64,000 nucleotides of DNA. It comes from Calditrichia bacterium. Lineage in GTDB: Bacteria; Calditrichota; Calditrichia; RBG-13-44-9; J075. The notes beneath the pieces are model-generated. The model was not told the origin of the DNA, made no database searches, and worked only from the letters and a program-made list of their open reading frames with translations. Each line of letters begins with the position of its first letter. Position 1 is the stretch's first letter. Positions 45,147-53,197 of this stretch are shown one piece after another. The position numbers and the translations under genes are program-made. The stretch spans positions 17,181-81,180 of the forward strand of contig JANQQU010000083.1 in assembly GCA_028284905.1 (NCBI GenBank). The letters run 5' to 3'.

Positions 45147-47852
45147 ATGGAATCTCGTAAATGCACAGGCATTTGGATGACCATTGTTTTAGTTAGCGCA
45201 CTCTGTTTTGGGAGTGTTTATGGTCAGCAACTAAGTGATTCTAATCCCGCTAAGTTTCGTAGCAACCAGCATCCATCTCCAGCTCAGTTGCAATCTCAGC
45301 TCGCGGCAGCACAGCAAGTCAAATTGGCGCTGCAACCGTATCAGGAAAAGTTCAGCAGCGATTTACTGGGATTACTTTATCCTGAAACCCTTCCAATTGG
45401 TACTTCACTGGAAAATCATCTGCGCAGTATGCAGACCCTTGAGGATCTGCAATCTCCGGATGCATTAATAACGCAGGTTTCCCAAATACAAGATATCGCC
45501 GTCGATGTTTACGTTTATCTTCAGGATAACGTATCATTGGCATTGGTTGATGCTTATGCGGATGAAATCAGCCATCGGGTAGAAAACGATAATCTGGTTG
45601 TCGCCCGGGTGAAGATCGCCCGTCTGGAAAGCCTGGCCCAACGTGCCGAGGTGCGGCGAATCGAAACTGTTGCCTCACCAGTCCATGCAACTGGTTCCGT
45701 AACTTCGGAAGGAGATGCCATTCACCGGGCAGATGTCGCTCGCAGCATTTATGGGCAGGGGGGCAGTGGTGTTACCGTCGGCATCATATCCGATGGAGTG
45801 GATAATCGGGCTTCTGCACAAAGTAGTGGCGACCTCCCCGCTGACGGCAGCGGCTTGACGGTACTTTCCAACAATCAGGGGGGCGACGAAGGAACTGCGA
45901 TTCTGGAAATCGTTCATGACCTCGCCCCGGATGCAAATTTACTTTTCCATGATAATGGCGGTAGTAACCCCGGTTTTCGCGATGCAGTGGATGAATTGGT
46001 TGCTGCCGGCGCGGATATTATCATTGATGACGTTCAATGGCTTGGCCAACCACTGTTTGAAGACGGTGTCGTCGCATCCCACATTACTGATGTTGTCGCT
46101 AACAACGATGTGGTCTATGTAACCGCAGCGGGAAATGGCGGAAATACTCATTACCAGGGAGAATTTACGCCATTACTAGGCGCATCAAATATACACGATT
46201 TTAGTGGCGCTGGAATAGGGGAGCCATATCTATATATCAATTTGGACGATGGTGAGGGCATTCGCGTGGTTATGCAATGGGATGAACCATTTGGCGCTGC
46301 CGCCAGTGATTATGATGTCTATCTCTACAGCTTTACTACGAATGAATTGGTTGCCAGCAGCACCAACCTCCAAAGTGGCAGCGAAAACCCCTTCGAACGA
46401 TTCAGCTACCGCGCAAATGCAAGCACGGCTGGAGATTTTGCCGTTGTAGCGATGCAAACCTCCGGTGATGCGCATACACTTGAAGTAAACCTCTATGAAG
46501 TTTTTGGAGCGGCTGTTTATATCAACAATATCGTTCCCGGCGATGCGGTTTGGGGACACGCCGCTGTCGAAGACGTCGTTACCGTTGGGGCAATTGACGC
46601 TGCAGATCCCGGAAATGATAATCTGCGCAGCTATTCTTCCCAGGGGCCCTCGACAATCATGTTCCCGCCAGCGGTTCGTAGTAAGCCGGATATCTCTGCT
46701 GTCGATGGTGTTTCGGTAACCGGGGCCGGTGGATTTCCCAGCACTTTTATCGGCACCAGTGCTGCTGCCGCTCATATCGCTGCGATTGCAGCCCAACTAC
46801 GCGGGCAGTTCCCCGATAGCAGCAGCGCAGACATTCGTCGAATGTTGCTCACTTCCGCGGTAGATTTAGGGGATACCGGAACCGATCCATTATTTGGGGC
46901 CGGGCGCTCGGATGCATTTCAATCAATTATTGATAATTTGCTGGTTGCAGCACCGCAAATCAATCCTCCCGGAGGTATATTTACGGAAACACAATTTGTC
47001 GAAATGTCGACAAATACTGCCGAATCGGTGATCTATTATACGCTGAATGGGGAAGACCCGGAAGAAACGGATTCTCTCTATACCGGCCCGATTGAAATTG
47101 ACGAATCGAAGATTCTAAAAGCCCGGGCATTTCGCAGCAATTATACCCCGAGTCCGATAATTACCGAAGGGTATCAAATTTTTCGCGATATCGGCGTAAA
47201 TATTAAAGTCTTTTTATCCGGCCCCTTCGACGCTACAGGCGATACGATGAGCACCACATTGGCTAACCTGGGGCTTTTACCGGTCGAGCAGCCGTTTAAT
47301 GTCGCGCCCTGGAATTACGCCGGCGCCGAAAATGTGAGTAGTATTCCGGCAGATGTAGTTGATTGGATATTAATTGAAATGCGGGGAGAAGCCGATGGAC
47401 CTGCTACCGGGCGCCGGGCGGCATTCTTGCTGAAAGACGGTATGATTGTAGACCTGGATGGCAGCAGCGCCGTTGGATTTGAATTTGAAGCAGATGCGGA
47501 TGGAAATTACATGATTGTTTATCATCGCAATCACCTGGCAATCATGTCCAGCCAACCGATGTTGCTCAGCGAAAATACCCCGCTCTATGATTTCTCCATT
47601 CAGGAAGATCAGGCCTTTGGTTTTAATCCGATGTCCGAAGTTTCGCCGGGAATTTTTGCACTCTATCCCGGTGATGGTAACCTGGACGGCGGGGTAGATG
47701 CGTTGGATAAGAACCTTATCTGGCGCCTGCAAAATGGTATGACCTGGTCTTATGACAGTCTGGGAGATTTTAACCTGGATGGCGGTATTGATGCCCTGGA
47801 TCTGAACATTTTATGGCGCCCCAACAATGGAAAAGCCAGTCAAGTTCCTTAA
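45147..47852 (+). CDS. Secreted S8-type (subtilisin-like) protease with dockerin-like C-terminus
   Basis: 901 residues, start preceded by GTAGGAGGCAATT. Signal peptide ends VYGQQ. After a propeptide, the protease core has VGIISDGVD (D216), GGDEGTAILEIVHDLAPDAN (E248 where subtilisins have His) and GTSAAAAHIAAIA (S538). A Glu at that place recalls the Ser-Glu-Asp triad of sedolisins, though assignment is uncertain. A chitobiase-C-like domain (YYTLNGEDPEETDSLYTGPI), the shared module (INIKVFLSGPFDATGDTMST-like, VVDWILIEMRG, HRNHLAIMSS) and dockerin-type loops GDGNLDGGVDALDKNLIW and GDFNLDGGIDALDLNILW end the protein at ASQVP. Confidence 0.88.
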   Translation: MESRKCTGIWMTIVLVSALCFGSVYGQQLSDSNPAKFRSNQHPSPAQLQSQLAAAQQVKLALQPYQEKFSSDLLGLLYPETLPIGTSLENHLRSMQTLEDLQSPDALITQVSQIQDIAVDVYVYLQDNVSLALVDAYADEISHRVENDNLVVARVKIARLESLAQRAEVRRIETVASPVHATGSVTSEGDAIHRADVARSIYGQGGSGVTVGIISDGVDNRASAQSSGDLPADGSGLTVLSNNQGGDEGTAILEIVHDLAPDANLLFHDNGGSNPGFRDAVDELVAAGADIIIDDVQWLGQPLFEDGVVASHITDVVANNDVVYVTAAGNGGNTHYQGEFTPLLGASNIHDFSGAGIGEPYLYINLDDGEGIRVVMQWDEPFGAAASDYDVYLYSFTTNELVASSTNLQSGSENPFERFSYRANASTAGDFAVVAMQTSGDAHTLEVNLYEVFGAAVYINNIVPGDAVWGHAAVEDVVTVGAIDAADPGNDNLRSYSSQGPSTIMFPPAVRSKPDISAVDGVSVTGAGGFPSTFIGTSAAAAHIAAIAAQLRGQFPDSSSADIRRMLLTSAVDLGDTGTDPLFGAGRSDAFQSIIDNLLVAAPQINPPGGIFTETQFVEMSTNTAESVIYYTLNGEDPEETDSLYTGPIEIDESKILKARAFRSNYTPSPIITEGYQIFRDIGVNIKVFLSGPFDATGDTMSTTLANLGLLPVEQPFNVAPWNYAGAENVSSIPADVVDWILIEMRGEADGPATGRRAAFLLKDGMIVDLDGSSAVGFEFEADADGNYMIVYHRNHLAIMSSQPMLLSENTPLYDFSIQEDQAFGFNPMSEVSPGIFALYPGDGNLDGGVDALDKNLIWRLQNGMTWSYDSLGDFNLDGGIDALDLNILWRPNNGKASQVP

Positions 47853-47955
47853 TAAGATTGTCGATAATAATTTTTGAGTGACGTTTTATAGCAATGGATG
47901 GTTTAAGAAGAGAGTAAAAAATGGTAATGATTTTTGTAACAGCATGGAGGGTGTA

Positions 47956-48774
47956 ATGAAAAAAGTAACTGTATTTACATTAATGTTTTTCCTGTTAGGG
48001 ATAACGGCCAGTTTGATGGCGAATCCGCAATACAACTTACGATTCGAGTTGCAGAAAAATGACGGACATGTCGGTGGAAACTTCGAAGTGAAAGTTCAAA
48101 TGAATGCCGATATCCAGGACATTGCCCTGGGGACGAGTAATTTTGTTTTCACTTATAATACGGAAGCTCTGGAAACACCGGTAATGGTGAAAGGTCCGGA
48201 TTTTAACAGTGGCATTTATCAGCCGACGACGCTTGGGGAGCCGGTGCCGGGCAGGTTATCGATAAATATCGAGCTTGCAGCACCTTCCCAGGGAGTCAAT
48301 ATTAGCACGGATTTTATCGATCTTGCCACTATTGCTTTTAAAATCGCTGATTCCAGTGCAAATGCTGCCCTGGCATGGCGGGTGGAAATTCCTAATGCTA
48401 CTGTTGTTTTTGCCGATGATGAGCAATCGATTCTCAAAGCCGGTCAATTAAGCGGAATGGATATCGTATTGCCGATTGCAGATGGTCCGGGCAATGAAGG
48501 GGAAATAATTAAGGACTTCATTGTTTTTCAGAACTATCCCAATCCCTTTAATCCTGTGACGCATATTAAATACGGATTGCCGAAGCAGGATGAAGTAACC
48601 GTCGCAGTATATAATGTACAGGGACAATTGGTGCAGACCTTATTCCAGGGAACGCAGGCAGCCGGATATCATATTCTTGGCTTCGATGGTGCAGACATCG
48701 CCAGTGGCGTTTATTTCTATCGTGTGCAGACCAGCGGACAGCATGTCGTAAAAAAGATGCTATTAATGAAGTAA
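47956..48774 (+). CDS. Cohesin-like surface protein with type IX sorting domain, copy 2
   Basis: 272 residues from the ATG after GGAGGGTGTA. Signal peptide MKKVTVFTLMFFLLGITASL ends SLMAN. One cohesin-like beta-sandwich (YNLRFELQKNDGHVGGNFEV, NFVFTYNTEALE, RLSINIELAAPSQGVNIS, LATIAFKIADSS) aligns closely with the copy at 36654, including the closing LSGMDIVLP / LNGIDNALP. The T9SS type A domain (QNYPNPFNPVTHIKYG, ASGVYFYRV, KKMLLMK) follows directly, with no fibronectin domain. It is 103 bases after the S8 protease gene and may be co-transcribed with it. Confidence 0.74.
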   Translation: MKKVTVFTLMFFLLGITASLMANPQYNLRFELQKNDGHVGGNFEVKVQMNADIQDIALGTSNFVFTYNTEALETPVMVKGPDFNSGIYQPTTLGEPVPGRLSINIELAAPSQGVNISTDFIDLATIAFKIADSSANAALAWRVEIPNATVVFADDEQSILKAGQLSGMDIVLPIADGPGNEGEIIKDFIVFQNYPNPFNPVTHIKYGLPKQDEVTVAVYNVQGQLVQTLFQGTQAAGYHILGFDGADIASGVYFYRVQTSGQHVVKKMLLMK

Positions 48775-48843
48775 CGTTTTTGAATTGCAGGTTCTAATCG
48801 GACCGTAATTTATCTCCAATAAAATTTAGGTCTGAAAACATTT

Positions 48844-48879
48844 AAAGGAGCAATCAGCTAATTGATTGCTCCTTTTTTT
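48844..48879 (+). terminator. Rho-independent terminator after cohesin-like copy 2
   Basis: A stem of at least 10 bp (GGAGCAATCA / TGATTGCTCC) with loop GCTAAT, followed by seven Ts. It marks the end of the S8-cohesin transcription unit. The remaining 48880-49126 holds no gene and presumably the promoter of the TolB-like gene. Confidence 0.9.
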
Positions 48880-49126
48880 CACTGCATGCTATAAATCTAC
48901 TCCCGGATCTTTCTCCATTAAATCCATTGAGATTCATAATTCAACCCGCATATGATCTGAAGTGTTATTGAACAAGTGCTCTCTCCTGATCGCGGTTGCC
49001 GCCTAATAGCTGTACGAATTTCAGAAATCCTTTCGATAAACAGAAAAAAATGTTTATTTTTTGCAAATTTTACAAAAATAGGGTCAAGAAGTTATTGCAA
49101 AATCGAAACGATGAGATGGAGTTAAG

Positions 49127-50203
49127 ATGAAGATAGTAAAAGGGCTGTGTGGAATTTTGTTGATACTTTTTGCATTGGCGGCATGCAGCGGCGAATCAGG
49201 GGCTGATAAAGAATCTGCCGAATATGAAGATTTATATATCCTGCCAGGTGAAGATCATCTGAAGAACCTGCGTATGTTAACAACCGACGGCGAAAATGCC
49301 GAAGCTTATTGGGGATTCACCGAAAAAATGCTCTCATTCCAGTCAAAAGTTGATGGACTGGAGTGTGATCAGATCTTTGTGATGAATCGCGATGGCAGTG
49401 GCAAGAAAATGGTCTCTAACGGGAAAGGGAGAACCACCTGTGCATTTCTTATGCCCGGAGATTCAGCAGTAATTTATGCTTCAACTCATTTGGATAATGA
49501 TGCCTGTCCGCCGCCGCCCGATCGTTCCCGCGGATATGTCTGGCAGTTATACGACAGTTTTGATATCTTCGTATCTAATTTGGATGGAGAGATCGTTCAG
49601 CAATTAACCGATTCTCCCGGCTACGATGCAGAAGCGGTGGTATCACCCAATGGCGATAAAATCGTATTTACTTCTACCCGCGATGGCGACCCGGAAATTT
49701 ACATTATGGACATCGATGGCAGTAATCAAACCCGCCTGACCCACGAAAAAGGCTATGATGGCGGCCCGTTCTTTTCTCCGGATGGCAAACAAATCGTTTT
49801 CCGTGCCAGTCGCCCGAAAACACCGGAGGCGTTGGCGGATTATGATGATCTGGTAAATCTTGGTTATGTTCGCCCCACTGCTTTAGAAGTTTATGTTATG
49901 GATGTCGATGGTAAAAATATGACCCAGGTGACCGATTTCGGAAAAGCCAGCTTTGCACCATACTTTCATCCGGACGGACAGCGGATTATTTTTTCTTCCA
50001 ATATTAATAGCGAGACAGGCCGTAACTTTGATCTTTTTATGGTAAATATCGACGGCAGCGGTTTGAAGCAAATTACCCATAATGAGACATTTGACGGATT
50101 CCCCATGTTTACCCGCGATGGCAAACATCTGGTGTTTGCATCTAACCGGGCGAATAAAAAACGGGGCGATACCAATGTGTTTATCGCAGACTGGATAGAC
50201 TAA
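49127..50203 (+). CDS. TolB-like beta-propeller lipoprotein
   Basis: A 358-residue lipoprotein: signal MKIVKGLCGILLILFALAAC gives a lipidated Cys20. The mature part is a run of PD40/WD40-like TolB blades, each with a pattern such as DSPGYDAEAVVSPNGDKIVF, TSTRDGDPEIYIMDIDG, TRLTHEKGYDGGPFFSPDGK and KQITHNETFDGFPMFTRDGK. TolB-type propellers mediate protein-protein contacts at the outer membrane; here the partner is unknown. It is 27 bases from the M14 peptidase gene and so probably co-transcribed, which suggests a shared peptide-processing role. Confidence 0.88.
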   Translation: MKIVKGLCGILLILFALAACSGESGADKESAEYEDLYILPGEDHLKNLRMLTTDGENAEAYWGFTEKMLSFQSKVDGLECDQIFVMNRDGSGKKMVSNGKGRTTCAFLMPGDSAVIYASTHLDNDACPPPPDRSRGYVWQLYDSFDIFVSNLDGEIVQQLTDSPGYDAEAVVSPNGDKIVFTSTRDGDPEIYIMDIDGSNQTRLTHEKGYDGGPFFSPDGKQIVFRASRPKTPEALADYDDLVNLGYVRPTALEVYVMDVDGKNMTQVTDFGKASFAPYFHPDGQRIIFSSNINSETGRNFDLFMVNIDGSGLKQITHNETFDGFPMFTRDGKHLVFASNRANKKRGDTNVFIADWID

Positions 50204-50230
50204 TACGACAATATTGATTCGGGAGCAGCT

Positions 50231-52801
50231 ATGATTTTGAGACTTCTCAGCAGAATACTAATACTTCTTATAATCATGGGTGCCCCGCTGTTTTCCCAGG
50301 CACCCGAATCTCCGGAGGCGGTCTTCGGTTTCAAAATGGGTGAAGACCGCAAGCTGGTTAATTGGGAACAAATTACTTCCTATTTACAATCCCTCGATGC
50401 AGCATCCGATCGCATTAAAGTTGTCGAACTGGGGCAAACTACCCTGGAACGCACGATGTTGATGGCAATTATTTCCAGTACGGAAACGATTGCCGATCTG
50501 GATAAATATCGCCGCATACAGGCACAGCTTGCCCGACCGTATGAATTGAGCGAGACAGATGCTGCCGCGCTAATCGAAGAAGGCAAGACAGTCTGCCTGA
50601 TTACCATGAATATCCACTCCAATGAGATTGCTGCCAGTCAGGAGTCGTTAGAGCTGGCCCATCAGCTCGCCACCGCGGATGATGCAGACACTCGCCATAT
50701 TCTCGACAATGTTATTTTTCTCATGGTGCCATCACTCAATCCCGATGGGCAGGATATGATCACCAAATGGTATCAAAGCACCGTCGGTACCGCGTATGAG
50801 GGCAGTAGAATGCCCTATAAATATCATTACTATGCGGATCATGATAACAATCGGGACTGGTTCTTTTTTAGCCTGCAGGAGAGCCGCCTGATGGCTGATG
50901 TGCTATACAAGGAGTGGTATCCGGAAATCGTTATGGATCAGCACCAGATGGGCAGTACTCGCGCCCGTTTCTTTTTACCGCCGTATAGCGATCCGGTCAA
51001 TCCGAATGTGCCTCCTTCCCTCATGGCGAATTTGAATATGGCTGGTAAACACATGCTGGCGGAAATGCATGATCAGGGATTCAAGGGGCTGGTATCCGGG
51101 ACAATTTTCAACGCCTATTTTGAAGGCACCATGTCGAAAACGCCACTCTGGCATAATCGCATCGGTATCCTTACCGAAGCTGCCAGCGTGCGCTACGCCT
51201 CTCCAATGTATTTTCCACGAACCAGTCTGGGCGGGATGGGTATCGATTTGCCGGAGTACAAGCAACAAACCAACTTCCTCGATCCCTGGCCGGGAGGATG
51301 GTGGCGATTGCGGGATATCGTTGAATATCAAAAAGCTGCGGCGCTTTCTCTGCTCAGGTTGTCTGCAACGTATCGGCAGAAATTCAAAACCAATTTCTAT
51401 CAATTGAACAAGCGGGCGATTGAAGTAAAACCGGAAGATCATCCCTTGTTTTACCTGATGCCGCAAGATCAGCACGATCCCGGCAATATGCTGGAGATGC
51501 TTAAACGGCTGCGTATCGCCAATGTGGAGGTCTATCAGGCCGAAAAGGATTTTCAGATGGATGGCCGGGATTATCACAAGGGTGATTTCATTATTCCGTT
51601 GGCGCAGCCGACCCGCGCATACATTAAAGATTTGATGGAAGTACAGCGCTACCCGAATTTGCGGGAATACCCCGGAGGCCCGCCACGTCAGCCGTATGAC
51701 GTTACTGGCTGGACCTTGCCAATGCAAATGGGAATTACAGCCTTGCCGGGAGAAAAACCGCTGACCACATCCTATCAGAAAGTGGATTCACTGCGGCTGG
51801 ATATCGACACTTCCCTGGTACAATCCGGCTGGATGGCAATCGAACGCCGTAATACCAATAGTTACCGCCTGGTGAATAATCTGCAGAGGAACAACCTTGA
51901 TATCCTTGCGCTGAATGAGGAATTACAAGGCTACGATGCCGGCACTTTTATGGTGTGGTGCGACGAAAAAAATCGCGAAATGCTTCAGCAAAAAAGCCTG
52001 AAGTATAATGTGCAATTATCACCGCTGCTGCCGGATGAGAGTATGCTGAAAATCCCTGCCAGCAAAATTCGCCCGGCGCGTATCGGGGTTTATCAACCCT
52101 GGATTTCCTGGGCATATGATGAAGGCTGGCTCCGCTGGGTGCTCGATGAATTCGACTATGAATATGAAACGCTGCATAACGATCAGATGCGCGGGAAGTA
52201 TAATCTCAACAAAAACCTCGACGTGATTATTTTCGGCAGCCAGAGAGCGAATAGTATCGTTAATGGCCGCAATATCGATCAACGTCCCGGTGAACCGGCA
52301 GTTCGGGAGAATTATACCGGTGGTATTAGCGCCAGCGGCGTGCAGCGCTTGAAGAATTTTATCGAGCAGGGTGGCACCGCGCTTTTCTTTGGTGATGCCT
52401 GTAATCTGGCGATCGACAAACTGAAATTACCGGTGACAAATGCGTTGAGGAATTACAAGCGGGATGACTATTTTATCCCCGGCAGTATTTTGGAAATGTC
52501 TCTTGATACCGGTGTGCCATTAACCTACGGCATGGAGAAGAAGGCGCATGTTTACATCAACAATCAAATCGCCCTGAAACTACGGCCTTATCCACGGGAA
52601 ATTCGTGAGATTGGTTTTTATAACAGCCATCATTTGCTCAAGAGCGGCTGGGCAGTGGGTGTTGATAAGTTAGACGGTTTGGTAGGGCTGGCAGAAATTC
52701 CGTTAGGAAAAGGGAAGGTGATTCTCTATGCCTTCCGCCCGCAGCATCGTAGCCAGACGTATGGCACTTTTAAGCTGATCTTTAATGCATTGTATCAGTA
52801 G
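50231..52801 (+). CDS. Secreted M14-family zinc carboxypeptidase
   Basis: An 856-residue exported protein. Signal peptide ends PLFSQAPE. The M14 zinc site is in MNIHSNEIAASQES (H129, E132), the third ligand probably in IVMDQHQMGSTRARFF, and the catalytic Glu region in RIGILTEAAS. The substrate-side NNRDWFFFSLQE also matches large M14 homologues of this layout. The C-terminal 400 residues, including a GATase1-like segment (VIIFGSQRANSI, NFIEQGGTALFFGDACNLA), are typical of this long M14 subgroup. It likely trims peptides outside the cytoplasm and completes a protease-rich region. Confidence 0.88.
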   Translation: MILRLLSRILILLIIMGAPLFSQAPESPEAVFGFKMGEDRKLVNWEQITSYLQSLDAASDRIKVVELGQTTLERTMLMAIISSTETIADLDKYRRIQAQLARPYELSETDAAALIEEGKTVCLITMNIHSNEIAASQESLELAHQLATADDADTRHILDNVIFLMVPSLNPDGQDMITKWYQSTVGTAYEGSRMPYKYHYYADHDNNRDWFFFSLQESRLMADVLYKEWYPEIVMDQHQMGSTRARFFLPPYSDPVNPNVPPSLMANLNMAGKHMLAEMHDQGFKGLVSGTIFNAYFEGTMSKTPLWHNRIGILTEAASVRYASPMYFPRTSLGGMGIDLPEYKQQTNFLDPWPGGWWRLRDIVEYQKAAALSLLRLSATYRQKFKTNFYQLNKRAIEVKPEDHPLFYLMPQDQHDPGNMLEMLKRLRIANVEVYQAEKDFQMDGRDYHKGDFIIPLAQPTRAYIKDLMEVQRYPNLREYPGGPPRQPYDVTGWTLPMQMGITALPGEKPLTTSYQKVDSLRLDIDTSLVQSGWMAIERRNTNSYRLVNNLQRNNLDILALNEELQGYDAGTFMVWCDEKNREMLQQKSLKYNVQLSPLLPDESMLKIPASKIRPARIGVYQPWISWAYDEGWLRWVLDEFDYEYETLHNDQMRGKYNLNKNLDVIIFGSQRANSIVNGRNIDQRPGEPAVRENYTGGISASGVQRLKNFIEQGGTALFFGDACNLAIDKLKLPVTNALRNYKRDDYFIPGSILEMSLDTGVPLTYGMEKKAHVYINNQIALKLRPYPREIREIGFYNSHHLLKSGWAVGVDKLDGLVGLAEIPLGKGKVILYAFRPQHRSQTYGTFKLIFNALYQ

Positions 52802-52849
52802 AAGACGTATTGCCTTACAAACAATTAAATCTAAAAAAAGATCAGGCTG

Positions 52850-52943
52850 ATTGTCGTCATCGCGAGGAGTACAGCGACGAAGCGATCTTCATATTACATG
52901 CACCTTAAGATTGCTTTGGCAAAAAGCGCCTCGCAATGACAAG
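52850..52943. repeat. Palindromic repeat element, GTCATTGCGAGG type
   Basis: Outer arms TTGTCGTCATCGCGAGG (52851-52867) and CCTCGCAATGACAAG (52929-52943) and inner arms GAAGCGATCTT / AAGATTGCTTT pair imperfectly to form a long hairpin. This sequence type is seen as dispersed repeats in many environmental genomes. Confidence 0.75.
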
Positions 52944-52985
52944 ATTGAATAGCTTTTCAAGTTTAACGCTATCCGAAAATCAACT

Positions 52986-53121
52986 GGCTATAAATATTTT
53001 GCCCTACAGGGCATTCGATTTGTTTGTAAAAAAGTTTTGAGAAGACAAGTCCCGTAGGGACGACATATTTATAGCTAAAGCGAACCCCAAAAACATTCCA
53101 GTCCCATAGGGGCGGTATATG
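52986..53121. repeat. Palindromic repeat cluster, CCCTAnAGGG type
   Basis: GCTATAAATAT (52987-52997) and ATATTTATAGC (53065-53075) are perfect complements framing the small palindromes GCCCTACAGGGC and GTCCCGTAGGGAC. A third variant, GTCCCATAGGGGCGG, follows at 53101, and CCCATAGGGGC also occurs at 26103-26113. Confidence 0.75.
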
Positions 53122-53197
53122 TTCTTGCATGCAAGCTAGTGTGTTAAACTATTGTCCCAATTAGCTCTTTTGTAGCAAGAGCAGTCTCTTCCCAGAC

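Larger units (their letters stand above)
52802..53197. other. Repeat-rich intergenic region
   Basis: 396 bases between convergent genes, almost filled by two palindromic elements (52850-52943 and 52986-53121). No gene or promoter is apparent; as a convergent gap it needs none. Confidence 0.6.
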
